A stretch of DNA of 64,000 nt from Shouchella patagoniensis. Its GTDB lineage: Bacteria; Bacillota; Bacilli; Bacillales; Bacillaceae_D. The translations under genes and the position numbers were made by a program. The stretch lies in contig NZ_KV917377.1 in the NCBI RefSeq assembly GCF_002019705.1, positions 1,424,565 through 1,488,564 on the forward strand. The letters run 5' to 3'. The notes beneath the pieces are model-generated. The model was given only the letters and a program-made list of their open reading frames with translations. It searched no databases and had not been told where the DNA came from. Shown here in pieces: positions 63,735-64,000 of this stretch (positions are counted from its first letter, which is position 1; every line of letters begins with the position of its first letter).

Positions 63735-63904
63735 GAATAGTCCCTCCTTACACAGAGCTGTTTTTCTAGTCTATGACCCAGTCGCATAAAATGTGTATTC
63801 TCACGTAGAATGAATAATGCAAACAGCTAAATCGCTCTATTTTGTCGAAAAATAATATGACAGAGATAAAAAAATGGAAAAATTAAATAATAAGGAGGAG
63901 TCAC

Positions 63905-64000
63905 ATGGAAAAAGATCCAGTAGAACAGAGCGCTAGGTCCCTTTTGACTGAACGAGGTCTTAGTCTTATAGACATTGCCGAGCTTGTTTATGAACTTCAA
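63905..64000 (+). CDS. yutG: Phosphatidylglycerophosphatase A-like protein (YutG), 5' end
   Basis: The first 32 codons of a gene continuing past the window. ARSLLTERGLSLIDIAELVYELQ matches the start of the YutG/PgpA family, which removes a phosphate in phosphatidylglycerol synthesis. AAGGAGGAG precedes the ATG. Confidence 0.75.
   Translation, partial: MEKDPVEQSARSLLTERGLSLIDIAELVYELQ

Noticed and set aside
1-64000. CRISPR array
   Set aside because: No cluster of equal direct repeats with even spacers was seen. The 54-bp repeats near 2 kb are coding and contiguous.

Overview
The window is a piece of a low-GC Gram-positive chromosome of the Bacillaceae. From about 26 kb onward the genes and their order match the Bacillus subtilis yug-yui-yum-yut region (yugN, pgi, yugI, yugG/yugH, yuiB-yuiF, yumB, yumC, yutM, dapF, yuzB, yutJ, yuzD, yutI, thrB-thrC-hom, yutH, yutG). 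An mtlARFD operon of the Geobacillus type and a lone futalosine-pathway gene (mqnE) are also present. I infer a Bacillus-related, perhaps alkaliphilic, genus rather than B. subtilis itself; the species cannot be settled from this window.

Positions 1 to about 25.9 kb are the right-hand part of a siphovirus-type prophage, integrated at the 3' end of a tRNA-Ala(GGC) gene (25907-25979). The left end is not in the window. Reading leftward from the tRNA: a tyrosine integrase pointing at the tRNA, small genes, HNH nuclease, TerS, TerL, DUF1056-type protein, portal, ClpP-like prohead protease, HK97 major capsid protein, an FN3/Big_2 Ig-like protein, head-tail connectors, major tail protein, G/GT tail chaperones, a 1425-residue tape measure with an M23 domain, Dit, a beta-helix tail spike, two small genes, Tal endopeptidase, holin and amidase endolysin. 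Beyond the lysis genes lie accessory genes: a DUF6941-like protein, a repeat-rich coiled-coil membrane protein, a YolD-like gene behind a LexA box, and a Cro/CI-type regulator with a dyad operator.

Three features of the prophage stand out. First, the capsid and the major tail protein genes both end in CCC-TAA, and a +1 frameshift at each would append a 20-residue tail; the two tails are homologous (strands A and B of an FN3 domain) and stop at the same residue. The rest of that FN3 domain is encoded by the separate gene directly after the capsid, which suggests a split-domain docking system for virion decoration. Second, a short motif, CTGTGGRNAG, occurs about 25 times between 4.78 and 24.88 kb, in genes and gaps and in both orientations, while I found no exact copy in the 38 kb of host DNA or in the first 4.7 kb. 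Third, a conserved -1 frameshift arrangement joins the tail chaperone genes.

The host part (26-64 kb) is mostly housekeeping: glycolysis (pgi), cell wall (ddl, dapF, yuiC), thiamine salvage (thiM), an RNA helicase, LuxS, HU, two NDH-2-family dehydrogenases and a ferredoxin-NADP reductase, mannitol uptake, an amino-acid ABC transporter lacking its ATPase, Fe-S cluster proteins and threonine synthesis. Oddities here are a MtlA with two tandem EIIB domains, a TetR regulator fused in frame to YutJ, a SplA-like gene without splB nearby, and mqnE.
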